From assembly GCA_024867545.1 (NCBI GenBank), contig JANFNE010000017.1, forward strand, positions 583,001 through 647,000: a stretch of DNA of 64,000 nucleotides. Direction: 5' to 3'. Made by a program: the position numbers and the translations under genes. A model generated the notes under the pieces. That model did no database searches and was not told the DNA's origin. It saw only the letters and a program-made list of their open reading frames with translations. The first letter of the stretch is position 1; each line of letters starts with the position of its first letter. This DNA comes from Phytopythium helicoides (taxonomy: Eukaryota; Oomycota; Peronosporomycetes; Pythiales; Pythiaceae). Of this stretch, positions 1 through 11,927 are shown in pieces.

Positions 1-3000
1 ATAGAATCCGTGCAACTCCATGTATTGCCGCAGCAACTCGATCGGCGGTTGCCCTCCATATTTTTCGGTCTTTGGCAAGTTGATGTCGTCCACCACCACC
101 ACAACAAAGTGGTCATCTGTTGGCGCACCAAGCAGTGTTTTCCGCTTCTTCACCAGTTTGCTTTCGATACTCAGTTGCGCAAGTGCGTCTTGTTGTCTGC
201 GCGGAGAACTGGAGGTGGATAGGGTAAATTTTACGCACCACAAGGGAACAACATGAAGCCTGCGCCCCAAGCGGCATACGTGCTGAAATTGCAGATCCTG
301 TCGAGTCAGAGGTATCTCCCGCTATTCGAGTTATTAGAATGTGTTTCGATATCAAGCACTTGTTGAATCAGCGCAGACTTGCCGGATCCAGTTGCACCAG
401 TAAGAAACACAGGTTTCCTCCCATCTAACGCCAGCAATTCAACCAAGAAAGCATACTTTAACACGTCAGGTGTCGGCACAAATAATTCGTGAAGAACAAC
501 GAATCCCATTCCGCCTGCCATCGGAAAATGCATTTGTCAGAACTGCAGGGATATCAGTGCTACATGCCCACGGCGAGAAGCTCAGGTGGCGAAAATCGAT
601 AAAGAAATCATGTATGTTTCCCGTCACTGAGCACGTCCCTGCCGGTATGGGAATTTTACCGCTTATGGATTGGACATCCCGAGTAAGGAATTGCTCGTTT
701 GCGACTATGAGCTTGTCGAAGAAATCCTCGAATTAGGATAAAGCTGTGTCAACAAATAGATTACCACCAAATGACCAAGCAAAGCTATACAAGAATAAGA
801 GATCCAGGCATCGCTGTTGGTTTTCCTCTAGCTGGGTGGCCGCAGCTGCTGCTGCAGACATAGCAACCGCCGAAATTGTCTTGTTGCGATCAACCGTTTT
901 TTCTCGAACTGATGGAGCCTTAGCCTGAAACAAATCGGTTGGTGCGCGCTGAAAGAGCAACGTTTCGAACAAATGGCAGAGAGAAGTAACAAACACGAGG
1001 TCGCTGCACGACACAGGTACTATTTGCACACCTGCAGGTGCTGAGCGGATGAACGAGAGAGCCTTTTCGACAAACAAGTCGAAATATGTCGCAACTCGGG
1101 TCTTGAGTTTAGTACTGAGTCGGATTGAACTGGTGGTTGTATGACCAAGATCGGGTTCTCCCAGTTTATTAAGCCAAGAAGTCACAAATGGGCGCCATCC
1201 CAAGTCGTGAACGTCAAAGAAGACGACACCAAGGCGACTGATAGTAGCAGGGGAAGCTGAGGCTGTGTCGAGTACTTCAAATACGAGCTGAATATTTGGT
1301 AGTAGTTTAATGCGCTCTCCGTTCGACAGGCACAGAGTTTTATTGTCGTCAAGAACCGTGTTCATGCTTTCAATCCAAAGTACATCGATTGGTCCATCAA
1401 AAGTGACCCAATAGAATGATGGATGAATTACAGCAAGCGAGTTTGCCCCGCTTCCTGTACTAGTTGAACTTGCCTCTTTTTGCTGTTGCTGCGTCAGCAA
1501 CTGCTCACTCTTCTCTAAAATGCAGGTCCGCAAAATGCTTGACGCCAATCCGTCCGTCCACTCTCGAGTGACTGGGTGGAAGAAGCCATAAAGCTCTGTC
1601 ACTGAAACAGACTTTGGGTTTAAAACAAATGACACAACTCTCTGGTATCGAGAGTCGGGGTGGTGATGGTGTTCTCGTAATGTAGTTACAGCGTCTTTAA
1701 GTATCTTGGCAGCTGTTGTCTTTCCGCTAGTACTAGCTCCAGTTTGCACGACACCTGTACGGATTTCAAGCGTCACGAAAAGCTCAAGAATTTTGCTCAC
1801 CCAGCTGGGAACATTTTGTAAGCCATTGCGAAGGAGTTGTCTGTGGATCTCATCCTCTAGAGGTGTTAAGCCCATGAGAGAAAAGGAGGCCGCCGAGTTG
1901 GTGCTGATCGATTGTCTCGGCTCCGTTTGTGTTTTAACTGTTTTGGGAAACAGATCGCGGACAATAGCGTTGAATAAATGTTTATCTTGATCACTAAGTC
2001 TCGGGTGGTTGCACATGTTTACAGCTTGAATAAGAAGCGTATTCTCTTCCTCCGGGTCTACTAGTGTCAGATTGCTTGAAGAGGAAGCAGCCATTGCGCG
2101 CTTAAGATTTCCAGCCATCAGTAAAACAGAACGAACTGCTCGCATTCCAAAGTCATAGTGCGTTTGTTGAGAAAGCTGTTCGCTGCAAAGCTTGTAGAGT
2201 TTTGTAATCTTTCTCGATAATGGCTTTGCGAGTTGAAAACCCTCTGCAAAGAGGATAATTTCAGCAATAAGTGCATAATCTGGGATCATCATGGCAACAG
2301 GGCGAAAGGATACTTTCAGATTGTCAGGAAGCTCAGTTCGACCGACGTAGCCAGGGTTCATCGTAACAATAATGTGATGCTCTTTTAGTGCAACACGAGC
2401 CCCACCAAGTACCACATCAACATCCTTGGCGAGACGAGCATTACGAATTCCTGACATAAATTGCGCGATAACTGACAGCACTTCAATATCGATTCGGTTG
2501 AATTCGTCGAGGCAGACCCAGACGCCAGCCTGGACAACGCCGTTGAAGACACTACCCATGAGCTTGTAGTCGACTTGGTCACTACAGTTACTCACTACAC
2601 ATAAAATACCCAACCCCTTGGCAAGATCGCGGGACGTCTCGGTCTTTCCTGTGCCAGCTGGCCCCTGTGGAGCAGCGCCATAACAAAGCTCCAAGGCACC
2701 AGTGATGGTCAACCAGCACCGATCCGTCAGCGGAGTTATTACCAGGCGGTTGCACACGCCCATGTATTCATAACCGTAAGCAATTCGGCAATTTGCTTGG
2801 AGTACGTCACATTCGTCGTGTTCTGGGTGCCAGTAGTAGCGAAGTTGCTGTTGCCATGCAAATTCTTCCGAATCTTTGACTCCCCCCTTGATTAAGCTCT
2901 CGACAATGTCACGGAAGTGTACATCCGTTGTCACGAGCGATACCACTACGCTACGTTGCGTTGGCGTCAGAGTGGTCCTCACTACCCGAGTCAGATTATG

Positions 3001-6000
3001 AAGCTGGGCACAAATAGTTTGATGCCATAGTGCTAGCTCTAGTGCTGGATCCTGTGCGTTCGACCGGAGGCAGCTCTCGCACTCTCTTGTCCATATGATG
3101 TACGACACGACAGTCACAGCTTGGGCCGGATGGCGAAAAAGCCATGCCTCCCGCGACGCATGTTGGTAGTCCATTAGTGCCGTTTTGAGGTGCCGGTGAA
3201 GGGTGCTTCTCATGTTTGTCAGGAGCGAATTGAGCCAGTCCTCGACATTCCCGCGAGCTTTGAGCATGCGAACAAAGGGCACACGCTCCCCCTCTGGACT
3301 GATCATGGCAACTATATCGTACGAGGTTGGAGCGCTTAGAGTCTGGGATGGCCCCCCGGTGGATCCACCAGACCCAGAACCTCCGCCATACGCCGCGTCA
3401 TTGCTGCGGATCTCGAGTCGAGTTACTGCGTCGAAGCACTTGCCTAAATGTCTCTGGACGGCGTGGGGCTCTCTTGCATGAGCGAGAATGTCTAACAACT
3501 CGTCGTTCGAAATGAAGTAGAACCGAGGGAAGAAGCCGCGTTTTGTCTCGAGGTAATCTTCGAGTGATTTCTCGATTCGCTCCAGCGATGCATTGTGCTT
3601 GGACAGCCCCTCTAACAGAGCCTGGCCAACCCCACCGTTTCCGTTGGCACTAGTAGCAGAGGTACTCAATTCTCCCAAGAGTTTAGGGGTATTGTTGGGA
3701 GCCCCGATTAGCGCGACGCCTGAGACGCGCAAGCATCCTCGTTGGTCCTTTGTGCGCTTCATGAGTTCTTTCCAGAATTGATGAACGCCGTTGAAGATCA
3801 GAGCTTCATTGGGCAGCTGCTTTTGGATATCTGGTGCGGAAAAGATAGTTTCCAGATGCATCCATCTGCGCTGGCACTCAATCCATGCATCGATTGTTTC
3901 TTGAAAAACCAAAAGACGTCGTTGCCAAACAAGAGCTGCATCCTTGATAGGTGCAATAAACTTTGAGCTAAGCAGCGATGTCATGGCCATTAGAGACTCC
4001 TCGAGTGAAGCACAGATAGTCTCGTAATTTACCAGCACATAGCACTCCTTGATGTCTTTGTATTGGGTTACGTCGAACTCCATGCGTTCCCACACACCAG
4101 TGATTTTTTCTAGCGACTGCTTCAATAACAGCTCCTGAGCTGCCTGGGTTGCAATACCCGAAATCTTTTCGCTAAACGGCATAAGCTTCTTGTTGACGAG
4201 CTGCCCAAGCGTCATACCCTCACCATGTCCACTCCCCCCATCGAGGTTCCGAACATTAAATCCCAACAATGCCTGGAGCTCCTGAAAGTGCCGATCTTCA
4301 AAGCTGGTACATTGCAAGTCGGCGAGAATCGGCATTGTGAAACGGTATTCTTCCACCTTTGCTTTGAGACTCGCACAAATCACATTCATACCTGTTGGAA
4401 GGTGTGATTCCCACGAAAGAATCGCCTGATAATATTGATGAACGCGGCTTGCAATCTCTGCGATGCCGACATCCAGCGGGAAGCGAAGAACCTCCCAATT
4501 GCTGACGTCGTCTGCCCACTCGCGACACGTTCTCCAAATAGCCGTTTTGAGCGATAAGTCCACTGTCAGTTCCTCCATCTCATCGAAAGCTGTCGTGAGT
4601 GGGAGAGATAGTGTTCGCTCGTAATGGAAGTGCTGTTCGATACTAGCCTGAAGCCGCATTACTTGCTGCTCCAGATTAGTCAAGTACGGAATAGTTTCCT
4701 GTGGGTCAGCGTCTAGCTGGAAAAGTTTAGGATGGGCTAGAGCCTTCGAAATATCCTCGAGCTGGGAAACAAGGCCAGGAAGCCGCGCCTCGAGCTCAAT
4801 ACCAAACTTTGCCGCGTATTGATCGCAGCTCGTCTCGAACAGCTCCATGGACGTTCGAAGTTGTGATTTTTTCTGTGACAGTAAAAATGCATTCATTTGA
4901 TCGTTGTCTGTAAGTTTGATACTGTATTCCTCGATGAGGTGGTACAGGTTGCGCACATAAGCATACTTGTCATCAAGCAATTCTTGTTCGACTTGCAGCG
5001 TACGAAGAAACGCAAGTGCTTCTGCAAATTCGTCCACTGATGTTGGAATCGTACTGATAACGTCGTTTTTAGTCGTTAGGTCTTCCATCAGCCCATCGGA
5101 GGCACTGCGTAGCACTAGTGGTAGTAACACGTGTAGGTTCTCGAGACATCGTCGTGGCGACGGCTTTAGCAGAGAATTTAGTTTAGCGTAGTCAAGTAGC
5201 AAAAGCCCGCAAGGAGAGGTGTCGGGGAGGGCGTCCACTGCCTGCACTTCGCTTGTATATTTATCTAGGTAAGTGCGAAACTCTTCGACTTCAAGCTGCA
5301 TGAAGCTTGACGGGTCTGCGAGTTGTGTACAAAAGCGAAGATTAGCTTGGTATTTATCAAGAAAAGTCGAGAGTCGCTGGCAAGTCGTATCGGCGCAGTC
5401 GTATGCATCTAGTATAACAGCATTAATGCCTTGCAGCGCCTCGACAAAAGTTGCCTCTTCCATGATCATAATATCTAAGTCCATTGTGGCTCGGCTGCCT
5501 TCTCCTTCGGCTCGGTCGTCACTGTCATCTGAATCTCCACCATCATCAAGGCTTGCTTGGACGTAAGTCTTAAACTTCGGATTGCACAAAAGGCGCTCTC
5601 GATTTGTGACTGCCATGAGCCCATTGAAAATGAGAGTCTCCAATTGTGAGCGGAGAGCCTCGCCGTTCGGGGTATATACAAGTATCTCCGCTGCTAACCG
5701 AGTACCAGGAGGAGAGTTGTCTCGAAGCCTATGTGTTGGAGATCCTTGCTGTCTCAGTGATCCAGCAGCTACTCCAGCGACCAGAAACCCTGAATTTCGC
5801 CTCTGAAGTCGTGGGGGACTCCCGTTTCCTTCTCTTTTCACAAATCCATCGAACCCGCTACGATCAAGTCCTCGATGTGTTGATGAGCCTCCCATAGTAA
5901 CCTCAACACGAAACAACGGGGAGTTGGTTCGCGTTAGCGCAGCCATGACCATTGCCGCACTCATCCTTCTCCCTGTATCTATTGAATCGACGCTATCTGG

Positions 6001-7699
6001 ATCATAGACACTCATGATCTTAGCCATATCGTCTCGTAGACGCGCAGCCGAAATAATAGCCACATTGAGCAACGCGTCTGAAACAAGAAACTCAAATACA
6101 CGAAGAAACTTGACAAGCTTTTTGCACTGTGTGCGCATGGTGGCGCGTTCAGTGTAAGTCATCGTTCTGCTACCTTCTTCATTTTCCGGGTCGATTGCCT
6201 GAAGAGCTTGCGCAACGCTGACCACCCGCGATCCTCTCTTGCGACTTTTGTCGGGGGATTTAGCTTCGCCACTCTGAAAGCCGATTCGCACCAGAAATTC
6301 GTACAGAAACTGCTCGCACGCGCGTTTGGCAATCATTTCAGTCTTTGAGATGAAATGATCGACTAGCCGCTCGCAGCGGATCTTTTGTGCTTTAAAATGC
6401 ATCGAAAATTCGGCAACTGTAAATGCCTTTGGGTGTCCACCAGCGCCGCCAACGCTAGTCGATAACGTTGAGCCCAGCTCCGGTGACTCGAGATGGAATA
6501 GATGAACGCGTTGCAAGTCTAGACATGCATGGCGTAGTTCAAAGAGTGCGTCACGTAGAGATGGAAGTAGCACAAACATCTCCTGCCCAAGTAGCGCGAT
6601 CGCTTGTGCGCGTTTGCGCCATGTGACTGTGCGCTTCCAGCTTTTAAACACTTTCCAGATTGGGTACCGCTTGAAAAACGGCAGCTGATGGTCGGGCCAA
6701 CGCAACGTGTCAGTGTATTGGCTTGTTAAAAGATGCTATATGGTTTCTCGAGCAACAACCAAATCGCCGTACCGTGATGATGGCTGAGTACTGATAGTGC
6801 TCCTGTTCGAATTTGTCGAGGGGCACGAATTCGGAGCTGTTGTGGCTGAAGTGCGTGATGCCGAGACGACTCACCGTGTAATAGTCGTGGGGATTGATTT
6901 CCGCATGGGTTGCAAGGACAAGGTTATACGGGTTTGAGTCAACGCGGCGCAAGTACAGGAACGAGTCACGCTCCAGTCCCGCAAGTCCGACCTGGTTTGC
7001 TCGCGACAAGTGCAGTGCGAGACTCTCCATGAACGTCGTGAACGTATTGCGCTTCTCAAGCAGCATTAGCTTCTTGGGTAAGCTTGATTCCGGTGCGTTG
7101 TTGTCGCTATCACGTGCTTTGCACTCGGCAGAGGCTAGTTGCTGCTGGTCAAACACCGCATCAACTTGGCGTCTGCGGGTGTTCGAGGTTGAGGAGCGTG
7201 ACATCAACGGCGCCGTCGACGCACGCTGCTCAACGTAAAATCGATCGCGCGCACTCAGCGGCTCTTTGGGGCGATCTGCGAGCGGCTCTTCGTATCCCCT
7301 CGCCGACTGCGGCATGCGGCCCACTGTCGCATCGCTCTCGGGTAGTCTGTGTCTTTGCGCGAGCACCGACGTCGTCGGGCGCGTCGGGACGAGCGCCGAG
7401 GGCCTGACACGCACCGCAGAGTCCAGCGGGCAACTCGCCGGCGGCGCCGCCTCCGCATCCTGGTTGCTCGGCGGCGCCTCCGGGAACAGCTGCGCCTGCA
7501 CGATGCTCCGCCGCATGCCCGTGGCCTGCAGTCGCTCGCGCAGCTCAGCGCCGCTGACCTCAGGCTCGCACCTCGCTGGCCGCCGCTTGGAGCCCAAGAG
7601 CAGCGGGAACGCGCCGTCTGCCGCTGCACCCGCGCGCTTCCCGCTTGGCGCCGGCTGGCGGCGGCGCGCGGCCCGCGACCGCGGACGGCCGCCGTCCAT
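1..7699 (-). CDS. Axonemal dynein heavy chain (N-terminus to AAA3; broken, runs off left edge)
   Basis: Flagellar motor ATPase. Exon 1 is 7699-6773 and exon 2 is 6684-733. The 88-nt intron 6685-6772 has a GTACGG donor and a CAG acceptor, and joins a YYTVSRLGITHF region to LPFFKRYPIWKVFKSWK, the usual stem-to-tail sequence of axonemal heavy chains. The spliced frame gives 2,292 residues. It holds a disordered basic N-terminus, the tail and linker, AAA1 (P-loop GPAGTGKT near residue 1650, Walker B VCLDEFN) and AAA2 (GASTSGKTT near residue 1960). An in-frame TAA at 733-735 interrupts the AAA2 tail (GGNLFVDTALS-stop-FEDFFDKL). Conserved sequence resumes beyond it: the AAA3 P-loop GATGSGKS near 390 and the Walker B segment VVVVVDDINLP near 65-90. 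Further frame changes lie near 525 (an AAAA run on +) and near 187. Axonemal type is clear; the subclass (single-headed inner arm) is a guess. It may be a pseudogene or carry sequence errors. Confidence 0.9.
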
Positions 7700-7936
7700 G
7701 ATCTGCTTCTGGGTTTCCCTTCAACCTGGCAAAGGGCAACCTTTCTCGCGGGCGTACCGTGCGCGCAGGATGTAAACGCCCGCGGCCGTGGTGGGTGGCG
7801 CTTGGCCCCGCCTAAGTGCGAGTTGGTGGTGTGTATGGGGCGGAGTATGGGCGGGCTCCCCCCGCCTCTGTGGCTCGGGGACCGCCCGCCTAGCAGAAAA
7901 GAAACGCCGCCGCCCCCGCCAGCAGCGCCGACGACC
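7700..7936. promoter_or_regulatory. Divergent promoter between dynein heavy chain and QCR7
   Basis: Only 237 bp separate the start codons of two head-to-head genes, so their promoters must overlap. The right half is very C-rich. No clear initiator-type element was identified. Confidence 0.5.
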
Positions 7937-8245
7937 ATGAGCTTCCTCGCGCGCGTAGCTGGCCTGTACCAGAAGAACGTGTCCAAGTCGCTGGCGCAGT
8001 ACGGCATCAAGTACGACGACGCGCTCGTGGACACGGCGGCCGTGCAGACGGCGCTGCACTGGATCTCCAAGGACGAGTACAACACGCGCACCAAGCGCAT
8101 CGCGCGCGCCGCCGACTGCAGCATGAAGCGCACCTACCTGCCCGACGAGATCCAGGCCATCCAGCGCCCGCTCGAGCCCTACATGATGGACAAGGTCGCC
8201 ACCGCCGAGGCGCTCGCCGCCGAGCGCGCAGAGCTCACGCGCTGA
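7937..8245 (+). CDS. QCR7: Ubiquinol-cytochrome c reductase subunit 7 (14-kDa, UQCRB/QCR7 family)
   Basis: Non-catalytic matrix-side subunit of mitochondrial complex III, needed for assembly around cytochrome b. The 102-residue single-exon product has the family pattern. An N-terminal helix is followed by YGIKYDDALVDT, then an R-x-KRI-RA-D-SMKRTYLP segment (normally KRA-DLSMKHEYLP) and a charged C-terminal helix ending AEALAAERAEL. The length matches the family (about 100-125 aa). The ATG at 7937 is chosen because homology begins immediately after it; the open frame upstream is compositional. An AATAAA lies at about 8305, a plausible poly(A) signal. Confidence 0.9.
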   Translation: MSFLARVAGLYQKNVSKSLAQYGIKYDDALVDTAAVQTALHWISKDEYNTRTKRIARAADCSMKRTYLPDEIQAIQRPLEPYMMDKVATAEALAAERAELTR

Positions 8246-8504
8246 TGACCCACACGTTTCGGCCCATCGACCGACCGCTTCTCGCGTCCCTAGCGCGGGC
8301 GAGGAATAAAGAGAGGACCGCAGAGTAACGAGAGAAAATCGGATTCGATTGCCACTAGCGTGTGCCCTCTGCGTGCTGCCATTTTGATGTGCGTGCTGCT
8401 GACCGCTGATCGCTGACCGCCCGCTATTTTCAGCGGCCGCATTATTGGCTCTGCGCTGCTTGCGTTGCAACTGCCGACGTCCTTGTCCTGCTCTAGTCAC
8501 AGCA

Positions 8505-9850
8505 ATGGCTATGCGAGTGCGGCCCACGAGCGCGAAGCCCGCGGCTGGAACGCGTTCCGGTGGTCCTGGCACCTCCAGAGGCGAGCCTCGACCCGAGTTC
8601 GCACCGTCGGAAAGTGATGACGGTGGCGAGGATGACGGGTTCATCCAGGACGACAATGAAAACGAAGAGGACGGAGAGGACGATTTCGAGCATGTAAGTG
8701 GCATCGAGAGCCGCCAACGCCTCCATGGAGACGCGTTCCGAGCACAGCTCGAGCGAGTCATGGCCCAGCCGGCAGTCGTCGCAGTGCCGAGGTTCCGGCC
8801 GTCTTCGGCCCCGAGTGTGCGTGTTCGTCCCGCCTCGGCAGTTGCTTCTACTCGCAATATCCTGCAAGAGAGCAACGACCCGGGCAGGACGCAGACACAA
8901 TCGTCGGCCTCAGTATCACAGACGTACTTGCGGCAAGCAGCTCAGAAGAAGAAAGCGCGAGACCGAGAGTTTGCTGTACGTTGTTGTGTTGGACTTGCTA
9001 TTGCTGAGCGTTTTCATAATCACAAACCCCATTAGATCGAGCTTCGGCGCGAGGAGAGCGAATACCGCAAGAAAATCGCGCAGAAAATTGTACGCACGCC
9101 GCAGCGCTTGGTGTAACTGATTGCGTTCTGATACTCTTTGCCGTCCAGGAGCAAGCCAACAAAATGATTGCGAGCTCTGGAGGCACCAAGTGCTTTGCAG
9201 CCGCACCAGTGATGTTTCATCGTTGTGACTGCAGCCCTCCATACAATTTACTAACCGAGTTTGCTCTTGGTTGAAAGACCCGCGAAGGCGCGCACATGGT
9301 CCGTGTGAGCGATCCACCTCGTGGCGACCGCGTCATCTCGGTCGAGATCTTCTATATCCTCTTCACTTCATGTTTGAAGTTGTTGGATTCCTATTGCATC
9401 TCGACTGCTACCTGCGAGTGTCCTTGACAATGCCGTTCCTGTATTTCACTGCGCGAGTTCGAGAAGCTCGCATCAGTTCCATTGGGCCAAGCACTGCCAA
9501 GCTCCTTTGCGTCGACCTCGGCGGCTGCAATGGGCAGCAGTAACAACCGTGCTCAAACTAATTTGCCAGCAACTGCCAAACGAGCGTCAGCAATGTCTAG
9601 CCGTCCACAGCGAGGCCGACAATGGCAAGGCGAGGGTGATGATTACACGCTTGGTATAGGTGCCTCAGCGGCCGACAATGGTGCTGCTCGAGTGTCCAAA
9701 TCCGCAAAGAGCAAACCTACGGACCGATCGCTGGTGCAGGAAGAGCTCAAAGGCGTTCTGGCTGACACGATCGCGCTCACCAAGGTGCTACAAGAGCAGC
9801 TGCACGAGCTCAAGCTCAAGGGCTGGAATGTTTCCTCCCGCGCAACTTGA
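8505..9850 (+). CDS. Uncharacterised five-exon protein with acidic N-terminus and helical C-terminus
   Basis: Not recognised. The proposed exons are 8505-8975, 9036-9089, 9149-9208, 9278-9304 and 9458-9850. Introns of 60, 59, 69 and 153 nt use GTACGT, GTACGC, GTGATG and GTGAGC donors and AG acceptors, all in phase 0. A CTAAC branch-point-like motif precedes the third acceptor. The joined product has a Pro/Ser/Arg-rich start and an acidic stretch (DDNENEEDGEDDFEHV). Next comes a charged helical region across exons 1-3 (KKKARDREFA-IELRREESEYRKKIAQKI-EQANKM). The C-terminal helix is VQEELKGVLADTIALTKVLQEQL ending KLKGWNVSSRAT. The last donor is the least certain. It has the character of a coiled-coil scaffold protein, but no function is assigned. 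Confidence 0.6.
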
Positions 9851-10187
9851 TCTGAATCTCGTTCGTAGAAACAGAGGAATCCACTGTAAGTAAGTCAAGG
9901 TCAGATGCCAAGCAAGAGACTTTTCTTCTCGTCACTGCAGATTTGTTTAGACTATCATGCAAATGCATTGGCCGATCTGGTTGAACAATAACAGCCTCTG
10001 CACGAAGTGCTCCTTTCGACCACTTTCCTCAATGCCGTCAGATCGACGCATGCTGCCCTTCGCAAAACATTTCCAGGTGGTGACGAACTCGTCGTCGTTG
10101 AAGTCGCCGTCGCAATGGTTGTCAATGCAATTGGTGTGTCCCACACATCTCCCGTCGCTTCCATCAAAAGCCCGCAGATCACGAGCG
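9851..10187. other. Gap between uncharacterised gene and DUF3128 gene
   Basis: No gene is certain here. On the minus strand, about 9955-10150, an open frame without an ATG encodes an EF-hand-like loop (D-N-H-C-D-G-D-F-N-D-D-E). It could be an exon fragment, a relic or chance. Confidence 0.3.
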
Positions 10188-10649
10188 ATGGCCGAGGCAG
10201 CGGCGAGCGGCGAGAACGCGGCGCGCGCCTGCTCGCTTCCTGCAGGAGCAGGACGAGACGGGCAAGAAGCCGTCGTGCCGCTGGTTCATCGACCGCGCGT
10301 TCTACTGCGTCAGTACGTGGCACGCTCAGTCCTGTCGGCGCGTGGTGAGCGCAGCAACCAACGCTCTCGCTGGCAGCGCCGACCAACCAGGTGACGCACT
10401 ACTACCGCCACGGGCTCGCGGACGAGTGCAAGGGCACGTGGAGCAACATGTTCCACTGCTTCCGCGGCAACCTGATGGACGAGGACAAGCGCAAGGTGCG
10501 AGAAAGCGGGGTGGGCTGCGAACTACTGGAAACGACCGCCAACGCCAACCTTTTGCACGCAGGACTACCTGAAGGACACGGCGCTCGACCCGTCCAAGCC
10601 GCCGTACACGTCCGGCGTGTGGGAGGAGAAGGAGACGCCCGGCTGGTAG
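10188..10649 (+). CDS. DUF3128 / EMI1-type small cysteine protein (start or frame uncertain)
   Basis: Exons are 10188-10312, 10377-10495 and 10563-10649, with introns of 64 and 67 nt (GTACGT and GTGCGA donors). The spliced frame reads GKKPSCRWFIDRAFYCV-TPTNQVTHYYRHGLADECKGTWSNMFHCF, then a C-terminus ending YTSGVWEEKETPGW. The spaced cysteines, the FYC..HYYRHG core and the W..F.C motif are those of the EMI1/UPF0545 (DUF3128) family. Those are small twin-cysteine proteins, often linked to mitochondria. The only suitable ATG (10188) is one base out of phase with this frame; the discrepancy lies in GC-rich sequence at about 10218-10243. It is either a single-base error or mutation, or the true start is in an upstream exon I cannot see. 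Confidence 0.65.
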
Positions 10650-10802
10650 ACGACGGGAACGGCAGGTTCACCATGTCAACGCACTCCTACAGTTCATTAG
10701 ACTCGCTAGTGGCTTTCGTTCGCCATTATGGACAGCACGGCACTCAAACACCCACAACACTGCTCGCGTCCTATCGACGCGCCGGCCTCGCCAATGCAAA
10801 AC

Positions 10803-11927
10803 TCAGTCCTTGAGCCACTCCTCCATGCCGTGCAGGTCGCCGGGGAGCGCGGCCGGCAGCGTCGAGTCGTCGCCGTGGCCAATCGGCATGGGCAGTGAGT
10901 CCATATCTAACAACACGTCCAGCGGCTCAATAAAACCATCCGCTGGGTCGGCCGAGAACGGGATCGGCTCGGCCGTGCTGGCCACCGACGTTGTCCCGGG
11001 TGGTCGTGCTCGTGCTCATCGATGAGCTCATCTGCTGGGGTCCCGAGAACTCGGGCGACGTGAAGCTGCGCATGGACAACAGGTCCAGTTCGTTCTCGAT
11101 GTTCTGCGTCAGCGCGAAGTCGAATGCGTCCGTCGACAGCGGCGGCAGTCCGCCAAACGCCTTCTTGGAGTTGGCCTGCAAGTTGAGCAGCGCGTCGATG
11201 TCACCAGTCTCCTCGTACAGGTCGAACGCCTTGTGCAGGTCCGAGTCGTCGGACGCGATTAGCAGCAGCTTGAGCGAGTCCTTCTGCTCCTTGCTGTCAT
11301 TGGCACAGCGATTGTCAGCACACGAGTCCAGTGTGGCGAGGCCAGCCCACTCCATTCGCAACGTACGTGATCTTTCCGCTGGCCGCGAGCTTGTTGACGA
11401 GCCAGAACTTTGACGAGAGGCTTCGGCCGCGCTTGGACTTGCGCGAGCCGCCACCAGAGCCCGCGGGAGCAGACATGGTCCCTACGGGCTTGATCATGGC
11501 CTTGGGCGGCGCCGCGGACGGGCGCAAAGCTCTGCAAGCTGTCGGTGGCCGTGGGTGCGGACACTACGACCTCCGGCGGCAGGTCGAAGTCGAGCGAGTC
11601 GACGATGTCGAGCAGCTCTGGCGGCGGCCCGCCGTCATCGAGCGCGTTGAGGCGGAATCCCTCTAGCGAGAGCAGGTCGCCATCGCGGATGGACTTGTCG
11701 AGCGCGTTCCTGCGGATGAGCACGCCCTTCTCCTTGCGCGACTTGGTCGGGTGCAGCAGCACCCTGCAGTCGGCCAGCGCGCTCGGCTCGGGCTCGTCGT
11801 CCGAGTTGGTGATGGCCTGGTAGAAGTCGCAGAGCACGCCTCGCCACTCGAGCGGCCGCTGTAGGCACACGAGCGACGTGACGCCCGTCAGCGGGTTCAG
11901 CAGCAGCACGCGGATGATCTCGCCCAT
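10803..11927 (-). CDS. Uncharacterised protein with acidic C-terminus (two exons, two frame breaks)
   Basis: Not recognised. Exon 1 is 11927-11367 and exon 2 is 11293-10803. The intron 11294-11366 (73 nt, GTACGT donor) joins SGKIT to [11 protein letters not shown]. The N-terminal ~110 residues ([20 protein letters not shown]...) form a compact domain with [19 protein letters not shown], followed by an acidic [18 protein letters not shown] stretch. A basic Ser/Lys linker and a second helical segment with [15 protein letters not shown] follow. The acidic Leu/Asp-rich tail contains [16 protein letters not shown]. Two single-base frame changes are needed: near 11526 (an AAA run in GCAAAGC) and near 10995-11000 (CCCGGG). 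The acidic tail resembles a transcription-activation region, which is inference only. Confidence 0.6.

Noticed and set aside
7255..8133. Long minus-strand frame opposite QCR7 and the dynein start
   Set aside because: It is rich in Arg/Ser with no domain and results from high GC on the opposite strand of two real coding regions.
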